64,000 bases of DNA, from contig NZ_AWGD01000004.1 of assembly GCF_000495795.1 (NCBI RefSeq), positions 1 to 64,000 of the forward strand. Direction: 5' to 3'. Below, piece by piece: positions 9,084 to 17,439 of the stretch. Origin of the DNA: Asticcacaulis sp. AC460. GTDB taxonomy: Bacteria > Pseudomonadota > Alphaproteobacteria > Caulobacterales > Caulobacteraceae. Made by a program: the position numbers and the translations under genes. Numbering within the stretch: position 1 is the first letter of the stretch; each line of letters starts with the position of its first letter. A model generated the notes under the pieces. The model was given only the letters and a program-made list of their open reading frames with translations, was not told the DNA's origin and did not search any database.

Positions 9084-9428
9084 CTAGTGGCTGGCGCCGT
9101 CCCACTTGACGATCTTCAAACTGTCGAGATCGATGTCCGGAACGCAACGCAGGTTGATCGCGCGCGTCGCCGTGCCGTCCGGCGCCTGCCCCTCTGTAAA
9201 CGGCGCTATGCCGCAGGTCGTGCAGAAATGGTGCTGCAGTTTGTGGGTATTGAAGCTGTAGGTCCCGACATTCTTGCTCGAGGTCAGTTCGAATGCCGTT
9301 GCCGGCACAAAAGCCAACAGAGCGCCGCGCCGCCGGCACATGGAGCAGTTGCAGTCCAGACCTTCGGTAAAGTCAGCCTCGACCGTGAATGCGATGTCGC
9401 CGCAATGGCAGCTGCCTTCGTGAAGCAT
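9084..9428 (-). CDS. GFA family protein (CENP-V/GFA zinc-binding)
   Basis: A 114-residue protein with the GFA fold pattern: GSCHCGDIAF near the N-terminus, CNCSMCRRRGAL (CxxC) around residue 30, and FCTTCGIAPF around residue 70. These Cys bind zinc. The family was named for glutathione-dependent formaldehyde activation, but most members have unknown substrates. The start at 9428 follows a good AGGAGA ribosome site, while the longer reading to 9596 would overlap the divergent haemoglobin gene. Confidence 0.87.
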   Translation of the reverse strand: MLHEGSCHCGDIAFTVEADFTEGLDCNCSMCRRRGALLAFVPATAFELTSSKNVGTYSFNTHKLQHHFCTTCGIAPFTEGQAPDGTATRAINLRCVPDIDLDSLKIVKWDGASH

Positions 9429-9541
9429 ACGAATCTCTCCTGTTGAGGGGCAGGCTAGGAGCCGGGCTGTAAGGAAACAATGCGGGTACAGGGACATCAG
9501 GTCACATGGCCATTTCATGCCATGAGTCGTATCTTCCGGCC

Positions 9542-9958
9542 ATGACCTCCCCGCACGCCCTCGCCGCTCGCGACAAGATCCGCGCCCAGACCGCAACCCT
9601 CGGCATCGACGAAGCCTTTATCGACCGCCTGGTCGAAGAATTTTATGCCCGCGTGCGCGAACATCCGCGTTTGGGGCCGATCTTCAACAATGCCATCCAT
9701 GACTGGCCCGACCACCTGGCCAAGCTGAAGCAGTTCTGGGCTTCGGTCGCTTTGCACAGCGGCAGCTATTCCGGCCGGCCGATGCAGGCCCATCTGAAGG
9801 TCAGGGAGATCGAACCGGCGCATTTCGGCGAGTGGCTGTACCTGTTCGAACAGACCCTGCACGACCTGGCGCCGGACGAAGGCGCCGTCGAATATTTTAT
9901 GGAACGCGCCCACCGGATTGGGGAAAGCCTGAAACTGGGCTTGTTTTTCCGCACGTGA
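9542..9958 (+). CDS. Group III truncated haemoglobin
   Basis: A 138-residue globin of the 2-on-2 group III type. Diagnostic features are FYARVREHPRLGPIF, the helix with the Phe/Trp cluster HLAKLKQFWASVALHSGSYSG, and HLKVREIEPAHFGEWLYLF, which places the proximal His in the family pattern. A role in oxygen or nitric oxide chemistry in the cytoplasm is usual for the family. The start is the ATG at 9542; the longer frame to 9506 adds an unrelated sequence and overlaps the divergent gene's upstream region. Confidence 0.88.
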   Translation: MTSPHALAARDKIRAQTATLGIDEAFIDRLVEEFYARVREHPRLGPIFNNAIHDWPDHLAKLKQFWASVALHSGSYSGRPMQAHLKVREIEPAHFGEWLYLFEQTLHDLAPDEGAVEYFMERAHRIGESLKLGLFFRT

Positions 9959-10141
9959 GATTTACGGCTGGCAGTGACGGCAGCGGTGGATTTTGTAAAG
10001 TCCGCAATGCAATAAGGACGCGACGTAAAACAGACGGTAGCATAACGCCTACGATCGCGTCGCGGTGGGGTTCTTACTTTCTTGGTTCGCAGGTTCGATC
10101 AACGCGGACCCCGATGTCGATCGACCTGATTTAGATCTTAG
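9959..10141. other. Intergenic stretch at edge of AT-rich segment
   Basis: No convincing gene or RNA is seen here. The segment marks a change from high-GC to AT-richer sequence and ends at the stop of the GIY-YIG gene. The words 'ggttcgcaggttcgatc' near 10085 recall a tRNA T-arm, but no matching acceptor stem was found. Confidence 0.3.
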
Positions 10142-10594
10142 CTAAACTCGGTTCCAAGGAGCCCGAATAACCGCTCTAAGCTGACTTTCAATTGCTTTGT
10201 AATTTGGCGTTTCGTGAAAAAACAAGTCAACTCGCTCGCCGGTCGACGACGCCGCATATATAAGGTTATTTAGGCGGCAATTCGTTTCCTGCCCACCCTT
10301 GTAACAGTTCTTAGGCGAAATATTACCGTAACCCATGTTGTAGCGCTTAGCCAAGTTTGCACACTCTCCCACGTATCGAATTTCCGATCCGACTACCAAG
10401 AGGTAGACCCCACTCGTTCCATATTTAGACGGCACTTTGAACTTGCAGAATGGCCCCGTACCATACTTATTTAGGGGAAAGTCACGCGCTTTTGCATAAC
10501 GATCTTGAGGCATGAAACATTGAACTGATCCATCCGCCAAGCGAACTGGGGTCAGATGGACGACATGCTGAAACTCTATATCTTCGACAATCAT
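10142..10594 (-). CDS. GIY-YIG nuclease-like protein
   Basis: A 150-residue protein whose C-terminal two thirds look like a GIY-YIG endonuclease domain: GVYLLVVGSEIRYVGEC (GVY...YVG core), NLAKRYNMGYGNI, and NCRLNNLIY, with a late Glu in AIESQLRAVI. The ATG at 10594 is preferred to the TTG at 10600. Codon choice and AT content differ strongly from the neighbours, and the gene sits alone against the direction of the flanking haemoglobin and pirin genes, which suggests horizontal gain. It could act in DNA cleavage within a mobile or defence setting, but no partner is visible. Confidence 0.72.
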   Translation of the reverse strand: MIVEDIEFQHVVHLTPVRLADGSVQCFMPQDRYAKARDFPLNKYGTGPFCKFKVPSKYGTSGVYLLVVGSEIRYVGECANLAKRYNMGYGNISPKNCYKGGQETNCRLNNLIYAASSTGERVDLFFHETPNYKAIESQLRAVIRAPWNRV

Positions 10595-10708
10595 TGGCAA
10601 CCATTTGAGTTCAATCGTTAAATACCATCATAGCACCACCCATACTCAAGTTAATTGGCTTTCAAGCCTCCTTTCGAATTAATGACTAATCACACTAAGG
10701 AGCACACC

Positions 10709-11551
10709 ATGTCCGTCAGCAAACCCGTACTGCGCCTGCATCCGGCTTATCGCGACGATATCGGCGACCTGGTGACGCGGCGGCCGGTGCCCAATCGGAC
10801 GCTGAACAATATCGGCGCCTTCCTGTTCCTCAACCACCACGGCCCGCAGACCTATGCGCCGAACAATCGCGGCCTGCCGTTCGGCCCGCACCCGCACCGT
10901 GGCTTCGAGACCGTGACCTTCATCCTGGAAGGTGACCTGGCTCACCGCGATTCCGGCGGCCATGAAAGTATCATCCATGCCGGCGGGGTGCAGTGGATGA
11001 CCGCAGGTTCCGGCCTGGTCCATGAAGAGGTGTCGCCGGAAGCCTTCAAACGCTCAGGCGGGCCGATGGAAATCCTGCAGCTATGGGTGAACCTGCCGGC
11101 GCGGCTTAAGATGACCCAACCCGGCTATACCGGTGTCCAGGCCGACCAGATTCCGGCGATCGCCGGCGACAACACCAAGGTCCACCTAGTCTCGGGTGAG
11201 TATCAGGGCGCGACCGGTGCCATCACCTCCCTGACCGGTGTGTTCATGACCTGGATCGAGTTGCAACCCGGCGGGCAGATCAGCTTCGACGGCCTGGGCG
11301 GTCGCGATATCTTCTGCTACGTCGTGCGCGGCGATGTCGCGATTAACGGTGCGGATGTCGCCAAATGGAACCTGGTGGAATTCGCCGAGGGCGACTTGGT
11401 CGATATCGAAGCGGTCAGCGGCAGTCTGGTCCTGTTCGGCCATGCCGAGCCCATCCGCGAGCCGATCGTCGCCCATGGTCCCTTCGTCATGAACACGCCG
11501 CAGGAAATTCACCAGGCCTATGCCGACTACCAGGCCGGAAAGTTTGGATAA
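10709..11551 (+). CDS. Pirin family protein
   Basis: A 280-residue bicupin. The N-terminal cupin has the conserved metal-binding HPHRGFETVTFILEG and HRDSGGHESIIHAGGVQWM...HEE, as in pirin and the quercetinase-like YhhW. Members bind Fe(II) and some have quercetin 2,3-dioxygenase activity; the physiological role here is unknown. The ATG at 10709 follows AAGGAG at 10697, so the longer frame to 10655 is rejected. It has normal high-GC codon use while both neighbours are AT-rich. Confidence 0.93.
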   Translation: MSVSKPVLRLHPAYRDDIGDLVTRRPVPNRTLNNIGAFLFLNHHGPQTYAPNNRGLPFGPHPHRGFETVTFILEGDLAHRDSGGHESIIHAGGVQWMTAGSGLVHEEVSPEAFKRSGGPMEILQLWVNLPARLKMTQPGYTGVQADQIPAIAGDNTKVHLVSGEYQGATGAITSLTGVFMTWIELQPGGQISFDGLGGRDIFCYVVRGDVAINGADVAKWNLVEFAEGDLVDIEAVSGSLVLFGHAEPIREPIVAHGPFVMNTPQEIHQAYADYQAGKFG

Positions 11552-11597
11552 ATTTCTAAACATAATTTGACATTTTATTGTTTACATAATGGCTAAA

Positions 11598-11611
11598 ATA
11601 ATTTAAATTAT
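11598..11611. promoter_or_regulatory. Palindromic AT-rich operator candidate
   Basis: ATAATTTAAATTAT is a perfect 14-bp palindrome, 31 bp before the small HTH gene. A TTGACA word lies about 30 bp further upstream. Its position fits self-repression by the HTH protein, but AT-rich DNA produces palindromes easily. Confidence 0.35.
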
Positions 11612-11641
11612 CCTTGCTGTCGGCAACAGGAATAACGCCAC

Positions 11642-11863
11642 ATGAGCGCGTTCAAAATAATTCGATCTCAGCTCAAAATAATAGAAACTGAGGCCGGCCT
11701 CTTAGCCCTGCTAAGAATTTACGCAAAAACAGACGGCGGAAGACTCACTGATTTTGGCCGAGATTTAATTTCTTCGGCTAAACGCAGCGGTATCAAGCAG
11801 GCCGATATAGCGAAACTGTTAGACCTTTCGCCTGGCGCGGTCTCTCAACACTATAATAAATAG
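11642..11863 (+). CDS. Small HTH protein
   Basis: A 73-residue AT-rich gene. The C-terminal third is a helix-turn-helix, QADIAKLLDLSPGAVSQHYNK, so DNA binding is likely. The N-terminal half is helical and charged and is not assigned. It is followed after 15 bp by the gene at 11879, probably as one operon. Composition is unlike the surroundings, as for the GIY-YIG gene. It could be the regulator of a small mobile or addiction-type module, but this is inference. Confidence 0.62.
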   Translation: MSAFKIIRSQLKIIETEAGLLALLRIYAKTDGGRLTDFGRDLISSAKRSGIKQADIAKLLDLSPGAVSQHYNK

Positions 11864-11878
11864 ATCTGAGGAAATGAA

Positions 11879-12190
11879 ATGAACAATATCTTACTGCAAC
11901 AGCGCGTTATAGGCATCCGTCACTGCCTTAAAGAGTTCAAAAATGCGGACTTGATTTCACATGGCATTGTGTATCCTTCTGACGCAGTAGAAGAGCTGGC
12001 AGGTTTACGATCGCGAGCATTATCGGCTCGCAGACATCGGGCAGCCCGCGGAACCACATCAGTGGAAACTATTAGAAAGAACATTTCTGAAGTGTACGGT
12101 CTCCCGCTCGACTCAATTCAAATAGTTAACCCGTCCGGATGCAGGGCACGCCAAAGTGATACAATTGACAAAATCCGTAAGCGGTATTGA
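11879..12190 (+). CDS. Hypothetical protein paired with small HTH gene
   Basis: A 103-residue protein of no family I recognise. It is basic, with SARRHRAARGTTSVETIRKN in the middle and a C-terminal segment (YGLPLDSIQIVNPSGCRARQ) ending in KIRKRY. A GAGGAA ribosome site precedes the ATG. It is expressed after the HTH gene and ends 7 bp before the stop of the convergent pseI. The base composition suggests recent gain. Confidence 0.55.
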   Translation: MNNILLQQRVIGIRHCLKEFKNADLISHGIVYPSDAVEELAGLRSRALSARRHRAARGTTSVETIRKNISEVYGLPLDSIQIVNPSGCRARQSDTIDKIRKRY

Positions 12191-12196
12191 TACTTC

Positions 12197-13249
12197 CTAA
12201 TCCACCATATCATCGCTGAGCGGTTCACCGCGTTCCACATCGCGCGATGCCGGCTTGCCCAGCACATCCCACAGCCGGCCCGGCGGCAGGCCCAGGCCCG
12301 GCCGGATCGAGCGTACATTGTCTTTGCTGAACACCTCGCCCTTACGAATATCCGCCGTCACATACAGGGACCGGCGCACACTTTTCGAGGCACGTTCCGA
12401 ACCCAGAGTATCGTAGTGCACCCGGCCCAAAGCCCGCCAGGCGTCCTTGCAATCCTTGACCAGGGCGGTGAATTCCGGCGGCTCCAGCGAGAAGCCGGAA
12501 TCCGGCCCGCCATCCGCCCGCGCCAGGGTAAAGTGTTTTTCGATGACGCTACCGCCCAGCGCGATGCTGGCCACCGAGGCCGCCGTTCCAAACGTATGAT
12601 CGCTCAGACCCGACACGCAGCCGAACGTGTCACCCAGGTCCGGCACTGTGCGCACATTGGCGTCCTCGATCCGGGACGGATATTCGCTGACACAGTGCAA
12701 CAGCACGATCTCGCCGGTGCCATGTTCGCGCGCCGTCTTCACCGCGGCTTCGATTTCGGCATGGTTGGCCATGCCGGTCGACATGATCAGCGGCTTGCCC
12801 TTGGCCGCCGCATAGGCAATCAACGGCAGGTCCACCAACTCGAACGAGGCGATCTTGAACGCCGGCGCCTTCAGGTCGTCCAGCAGATCGACCGCCGTGT
12901 CATCGAACGGCGACGAAAACAGTGTCACGCCGTTTTTGGCCGCGCGTTCGAACAGGGCCGGGTGCCAGTCCCACGGCGTATGGGCTTCCTGGTACAGGTC
13001 GTACAGCGAATAGCCGTCCCACAACCCGCCATGCAGGAAGAATTCCGGCCGGTCGCACTTCATGGTGATGGTGTCGGCGGTATAGGTCTGGATCTTGATG
13101 GCGTCGCAGCCGGTTTCCGCTGCCGCATCGATCAGCAGCAGCGCCCGGTCCAGCGAACCGTTATGGTTCCCCGACAGCTCGCAGATGATGTAGGGCTCGT
13201 GCTCGCGGCCGATTTTACGGCCGGCAATGGTGACTTCGTGTGCGCTCAT
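12197..13249 (-). CDS. pseI: Pseudaminic acid synthase
   Basis: Condenses phosphoenolpyruvate with 2,4-diacetamido-2,4,6-trideoxy-L-altrose to give pseudaminic acid. The 350 residues show a NeuB-type barrel (ICELSGNHNGSLDRAL, CDAIKIQTYTADT, FSSPFDDTAVDLL, KIASFEL, STGMA, CVSEYP, GLSDHTFG) and the PseI hallmark ADGGPDSGFSLEP, followed by a C-terminal SAF/antifreeze-like domain (about 290-350). Its start overlaps pseC by 4 bp. The later pathway genes (pseG, pseH, pseF) are not in this window. Confidence 0.92.
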   Translation of the reverse strand: MSAHEVTIAGRKIGREHEPYIICELSGNHNGSLDRALLLIDAAAETGCDAIKIQTYTADTITMKCDRPEFFLHGGLWDGYSLYDLYQEAHTPWDWHPALFERAAKNGVTLFSSPFDDTAVDLLDDLKAPAFKIASFELVDLPLIAYAAAKGKPLIMSTGMANHAEIEAAVKTAREHGTGEIVLLHCVSEYPSRIEDANVRTVPDLGDTFGCVSGLSDHTFGTAASVASIALGGSVIEKHFTLARADGGPDSGFSLEPPEFTALVKDCKDAWRALGRVHYDTLGSERASKSVRRSLYVTADIRKGEVFSKDNVRSIRPGLGLPPGRLWDVLGKPASRDVERGEPLSDDMVD

Positions 13250-14442
13250 GAGGTGAGAACCTCTTGTAAAACCTGGATAACCCGCTGCGGATCGTCGTCT
13301 GCCATATCGGCATATAGCGGCAGGGACAGGGTGGACTGATAGAATTGATCCGCACCCAGAAGATCGCGTTTCGCCAGGGCATGGGTCTGCCAGTAGGGTT
13401 GGCGATGAACCGGAATATAGTGGACCTGGGTGCCGACGCCGCTTTCACGCAAGCCAGCCATAACCTGGGCCCGGGTCAGGCCAACCGCGGCGAAATCGAT
13501 ATTTACCGCGAACAGGTGAAAGACCGGGGCGGTGGCCTCCGCCTGCGGCGTCCAGCGCACCGGCAGGTTGGTCGCCGCCAGTGCCTTTTGATATTCGGCC
13601 ACCAGGCGGGCGCGTTTGGAGGCAAACTGCGGCAGGCGCTTCAGTTGCGACAGGCCAAGCGCACAGTTGATGTCGGGCAGGCGGTAATTAAAGCCCAGAC
13701 ATTGCTGTTCATAGACCCATGGGCCTTCATCGCCTTCGCCATCATAGCGCAGGCCGACGAAATGGGCCGGATCGCGTTCTATACCATGCGACCGCAACAG
13801 CCGCAGATGCCGCGCCAGGTTGGAGTCATTGGTGGTGATCGCCCCGCCTTCGCCTGTGGTCAGGGTCTTGACCGGATGAAAGGAATAGACCGCCATGGTC
13901 GAGGATTGACACGACCCGATCAAGCCTTGCGGACCTGTGCCGCCGATGGCGTGGCAGGCGTCTTCCAGCAAGAAGGCTCCGCGTTCGGTGCAGACTTCGT
14001 TCAGATGGGTGAGATCGACCGGCCGGCCGGCATAGTGCACCGGCACGACCCCGGCAAAGCGATAGCCGTGATAGTCGCGGTCCAGGGTTGCCAGGGCTTG
14101 GTCAAAGGTTTCATCGGTGATCAGGCCGGTGTGCGGGTCGACATCAGCGAACACCACCTGAGCGCCGCAATAGGCGACGCAATTGGCCGAAGCCGTGAAC
14201 GTCACCGACGGCACGATGACCACGCATTTCGGCGACAATTCCTCAGTCAGTATGGCCAGATGCAGGGCGGCGGTGCCATTGGCGACGACGATGGCTTCTT
14301 TCGCGCCGACGGTCTGGGCCAGGGCTTTTTCGAACTGATCGACCAGCGGCCCTGTGGTCAGGTAATCGGACTTCAGCGCCGCGACTACGGCTTCGATATC
14401 CGAGTCGTCGATTGACTGCCGGCCGTAGGGAAGGAAGGTCAT
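13246..14442 (-). CDS. pseC: UDP-4-amino-4,6-dideoxy-N-acetyl-beta-L-altrosamine transaminase
   Basis: PLP enzyme for the second step of pseudaminic acid synthesis. The 398 residues are of the DegT/DnrJ/EryC1 class: VVANGTAALHLAI binds the phosphate, FLLEDACHAIGG supplies the acidic residue, and SFHPVKTLTTGEGG holds the PLP Lys at about 192. The start overlaps the pseB stop by 4 bp and the end overlaps pseI, so the three genes form a tightly coupled operon. The Caulobacter counterpart is FlmB, used for flagellin sugar modification. Confidence 0.92.
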   Translation of the reverse strand: MTFLPYGRQSIDDSDIEAVVAALKSDYLTTGPLVDQFEKALAQTVGAKEAIVVANGTAALHLAILTEELSPKCVVIVPSVTFTASANCVAYCGAQVVFADVDPHTGLITDETFDQALATLDRDYHGYRFAGVVPVHYAGRPVDLTHLNEVCTERGAFLLEDACHAIGGTGPQGLIGSCQSSTMAVYSFHPVKTLTTGEGGAITTNDSNLARHLRLLRSHGIERDPAHFVGLRYDGEGDEGPWVYEQQCLGFNYRLPDINCALGLSQLKRLPQFASKRARLVAEYQKALAATNLPVRWTPQAEATAPVFHLFAVNIDFAAVGLTRAQVMAGLRESGVGTQVHYIPVHRQPYWQTHALAKRDLLGADQFYQSTLSLPLYADMADDDPQRVIQVLQEVLTS

Positions 14443-15491
14443 TCCAGATAGGCCTTCATCATGCCGCGGATGCCGTCGGCGTCCAGGCGCTCCTCGTTGA
14501 CATCGGAAGCGTAATAGAAATCCTCGGCCACCTTCTTGCTGCCGCGGACCTTCGCAAACGACTTGCGGGTATATTCGACGAATTCCGGCTCGATGATGTA
14601 GCGGTCGTCCAGCTCATAGGTCGAGCGCGCATCGTCGGCCGAGATCATCATCTCATGCAACTTCTCGCCCGGACGGATGCCGATGACATTGTGTTTCGCT
14701 TCGGGCGCCATGGCCACGGCCAGGTCGGTGACCAGGGTGGCCGGAATCTTGGGCACGAAGATCTCGCCGCCCTGGGTCAGCTCCAGGCACGACAGGACGA
14801 ACGCCACGCCCTGGTCGAGCGAGATCCAGAACCGGGTCATGCGCGGGTCGGTGATCGGCAGTTCCGTCGCGCCCTGGGCCAGCAGGCGCTTGAAATAGGG
14901 CACGACCGAACCGCGAGACCCTACGACATTGCCGTAGCGGACGACGCAGAACCGGCTGCCGATATCACCTGACAGGTTGTTGGCGGCGACGAAGATCTTG
15001 TCCGAGGCCAGCTTGGTGGCACCATAGAGGTTGATCGGCGAGCATGCCTTGTCGGTCGATAGGGCGACGACGCGCTGGACACGGTTGTGCAGGCAGGCCC
15101 AGACGACGTTTTCGGCGCCGTTGACATTGGTGGCGATGCATTCCGACGGGTTGTATTCCGCCGCCGGCACCTGTTTCAGCGCCGCGGCGTGGATAACGAC
15201 ATCGACACCGCGGAAGGCCAGCTCCAGGCGCGCGCGATCGCGGACATCCCCCAGAAAGAAGCGCATCTTCGACATCAGATCCTTGGTGAAGGTCTCTTCC
15301 AGTTCGTTGCGCATCTCGTACTGTTTGAGTTCGTCGCGCGACAGGATGATAACCTTGCGCGGGTTGTACTGCGACAGCAGGGTCTGGACCATCTTGCGGC
15401 CAAAGCTGCCGGTACCCCCTGTGATAAGCACGACCTTGCCGTTGACAGGGTCGATCTGGGGGGAAAAATCACGGTAGGAGGAAGCGGTCAT
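14439..15491 (-). CDS. pseB: UDP-N-acetylglucosamine 4,6-dehydratase (inverting)
   Basis: First enzyme of pseudaminic acid synthesis. The short-chain dehydrogenase fold is shown by LITGGTGSFGRKMVQTLL, the HAAALKQVPAAE segment and TDKACSPINLYGATKLASDK, where Lys replaces the usual Tyr-xxx-Lys pattern of PseB/FlaA1. The start at 15491 gives 350 residues, close to the family. The alternative ATG at 15521 would lie only 16 bp from the CtrA-like box, too close for a promoter. The Caulobacter counterpart is FlmA. Confidence 0.92.
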   Translation of the reverse strand: MTASSYRDFSPQIDPVNGKVVLITGGTGSFGRKMVQTLLSQYNPRKVIILSRDELKQYEMRNELEETFTKDLMSKMRFFLGDVRDRARLELAFRGVDVVIHAAALKQVPAAEYNPSECIATNVNGAENVVWACLHNRVQRVVALSTDKACSPINLYGATKLASDKIFVAANNLSGDIGSRFCVVRYGNVVGSRGSVVPYFKRLLAQGATELPITDPRMTRFWISLDQGVAFVLSCLELTQGGEIFVPKIPATLVTDLAVAMAPEAKHNVIGIRPGEKLHEMMISADDARSTYELDDRYIIEPEFVEYTRKSFAKVRGSKKVAEDFYYASDVNEERLDADGIRGMMKAYLE

Positions 15492-15536
15492 GATGGCCTG
15501 CGGGGAAACGATTCCCGGCATGGTCGCCGCTTGCCC

Positions 15537-15551
15537 TTAAAACCGCGTTAA
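15537..15551 (-). promoter_or_regulatory. CtrA-type box upstream of pseB
   Basis: TTAA-N7-TTAA matches the Caulobacterales full CtrA site. It lies 46 bp upstream of the pseB ATG at 15491, between pseB and the glycosyltransferase stop. Control of flagellin sugar genes by CtrA would fit cell-cycle timing of the flagellum; this is inference from the motif. Confidence 0.5.
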
Positions 15552-15568
15552 GCTTGAAAATTAAGCGG

Positions 15569-16333
15569 TCAGGCGGGTTTGCCGCGCCGGGTCAGGTCGC
15601 GCACGGCCTGGGGCAATAGGAACCACGGCTCGACGAAGTAGCGTTCGAACAGGCGCTTCGGGTCAGCCAGGAAACGCGCCAGCCATTCGACACCCAGTTT
15701 TCCGGTCCAGCGCGGCGGGGTGTATTGCACGCCGGCTTCGTAGTCGAAGGCGGCACCGACGGGCAGGATGACGCAGGGCGGAAGGCGGTGGCGGTTGGCC
15801 AGGATCCAGGCTTCCTGGCGCGGCATGCCCATGCCGACGAACAGAATGTGCGGTTGTTGGGCATGGATATCGGCGATGAGGGCGTCGTTATCGGCGCCGT
15901 TCATGTCGAAGAAGCCGCTATGGGTGTGGACGTCGGCGCGGGGGTAGCGTTTCAAGATGCCGGCTTTGGAGGCGGCATTGACCTCGGGGGCGCCGCCGAC
16001 GTGGTAGACCCGCCAGTGGTTGGTCTGGGCGCGGGCCCAGAAATCTTCGCGGTAATCAAGATAGGTGACCCTGTGGGCGCGCGAGACCTGGTGGCCCAGG
16101 AGCTTGGCCCAGGCGATCATCGGGGTGGAGTCGATTTCGATCAGGTCAGCCTGGGCGTAGAAGGCGCGCATATCGGCGCGGCGCTGGTACAGGTACAGGC
16201 TGTGAAGATTGTGGTTGGCCACGATGGCGCCTTCGCCCGCGGCGATTTTGGCAGCGGCGAAGTCCAGCATCTGGGCGGAGGTGACGGTGTCGACCTCTGC
16301 TCCGAGCAGCGAAAAACGGCGTGGTGTGTCCAT
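15569..16333 (-). CDS. WecG/TagA/CpsF family glycosyltransferase
   Basis: A 254-residue GT26-type enzyme that transfers a sugar (often an N-acetylmannosaminyl residue) to a lipid-linked acceptor at the inner face of the membrane. Evidence is VANHNLHSLYLYQRR, LIEIDSTPMIAWAKLLG (the catalytic-region Asp) and ILFVGMGMPRQEAWILAN, plus a C-terminal basic amphipathic region (PKRLFERYFVEPWFLLP) for membrane contact. It precedes pseB on the same strand with a 77-bp gap containing a CtrA-type box. The sugar and acceptor are unknown. Confidence 0.88.
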   Translation of the reverse strand: MDTPRRFSLLGAEVDTVTSAQMLDFAAAKIAAGEGAIVANHNLHSLYLYQRRADMRAFYAQADLIEIDSTPMIAWAKLLGHQVSRAHRVTYLDYREDFWARAQTNHWRVYHVGGAPEVNAASKAGILKRYPRADVHTHSGFFDMNGADNDALIADIHAQQPHILFVGMGMPRQEAWILANRHRLPPCVILPVGAAFDYEAGVQYTPPRWTGKLGVEWLARFLADPKRLFERYFVEPWFLLPQAVRDLTRRGKPA

Positions 16334-16386
16334 GCCGCTGAGGGTAGGCGATTGAGGTTGGGATTCAGTGAGGAAGAATAGTTAAC

Positions 16387-16505
16387 GGGGTGTGGGGTCC
16401 GCGACCCCACAAATCTTTCTTTTTCCTTCCTTAGACCTCGCCCCCTTGAGGGCGAAGGTCAAAGGAAGGAAGAGGAAGACTTGGGGCCGCAGGCCCCAAA
16501 CCCCA
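16387..16505. terminator. Composite hairpin-terminator module (copy 1)
   Basis: Three stems lie in a row: TGGGGTC-CGC-GACCCCA, a central imperfect stem (ttccttcc...gacctcgccc / gggcgaaggtc...ggaagga), and TTGGGGCC-GCA-GGCCCCAA. It lies just after the OmpA-lipoprotein stop and before the glycosyltransferase gene. The same plan recurs at 20492, 47801 and 52731. Confidence 0.65.
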
Positions 16506-16512
16506 TAACCTA

Positions 16513-17175
16513 TTATTCCTGAATCGGCCGCAGCGTAATCTCAACGCGACGATTGCGTGCACGGCCATCGGCGGTGTCATTGCTGGCGATCGGTTGCGAC
16601 TCACCCAGGCCGGCGACGTAGATACGTTCCGACTTGACCTTCTGGCCGACAAGATAACCGGCCACAGCATTGGCACGGCGCTCCGACAGATCCAGGTTGA
16701 ACGCGTCGGACCCTTGGGAATCCGCATGACCGACAACGTCGATATAGGTCGACGGATACTGGTTCAGGATCGTCGCCACGTCGTTCAGAACCGGCATGAA
16801 GCCGCCGTTCAGGTCAGCCGAACCCGACGAGAAGGTGACGTCGCCCGGCATCGACAGGATGATGTTGTCGCCCGAACGCGTGACATAGACGTTACGGCCT
16901 TCCAGTTCAGCGCGCAGGTCCTTGTTCTGGCGGTCCATATAGGCGCCGACCCCGGCGCCGGCCAGCGCACCGATACCGGCGCCCAGAACAGCATTCTTGC
17001 GGGCCTGGTCGCCCTTCTTGTTCGACAGGCCGCCGACGACGGCGCCGATGCCCGCGCCGATCAGGGCGCCGGTCTTGGTGTTCGAACGGGTCTTCACGCC
17101 GTTGCTGGTGTCGACGGTTTCGCAGGCCGAAAGTGCCAAAGCTGCACCCGCGAGGAGGAGGAGAATCTTACGCAT
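16513..17175 (-). CDS. OmpA family lipoprotein with glycine zipper
   Basis: A 220-residue protein. ATG 17175 follows AGGAACG and starts a lipoprotein signal (LLLAGAALALSAC, Cys at about 19). A glycine-zipper membrane segment follows (ALIGAGIGAVVGG, then LGAGIGALAGAGVGAY), and the C-terminal 100 residues are an OmpA-type peptidoglycan-binding domain (VVGHADSQGSDAFNLDLSE, RRANAVAGYL, GRARNRRVEITL). It resembles YiaD-type outer membrane lipoproteins tethering to the cell wall. Confidence 0.9.
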   Translation of the reverse strand: MRKILLLLAGAALALSACETVDTSNGVKTRSNTKTGALIGAGIGAVVGGLSNKKGDQARKNAVLGAGIGALAGAGVGAYMDRQNKDLRAELEGRNVYVTRSGDNIILSMPGDVTFSSGSADLNGGFMPVLNDVATILNQYPSTYIDVVGHADSQGSDAFNLDLSERRANAVAGYLVGQKVKSERIYVAGLGESQPIASNDTADGRARNRRVEITLRPIQE

Positions 17176-17439
17176 CGTGTCGTTCCTTTTTGTTGCTCCC
17201 TGACGGGATCTTGTTGCCGCCGGACTTTCGTGGTGACACGTCAGCCTGACTCGCGACAATCCGATTTCCGCCAGGAAATTATCAGAAATCAGTAAGTTTA
17301 CGGAACGACACTCACGCTCGTCGAAGTGTTCCGCCGTTCACTTCCTGATACGCTTTACTGGTATACGCCCGTAACTGAACACAGGATGAAGGCGCAGTTG
17401 AGGCAAAACTCATCTGGCCAAAAAACGAAAAGCCTACTG

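Noticed and set aside
10080-10115. tRNA remnant
   Set aside because: A T-arm-like word is present, but I could not find an anticodon arm or a matching acceptor stem.
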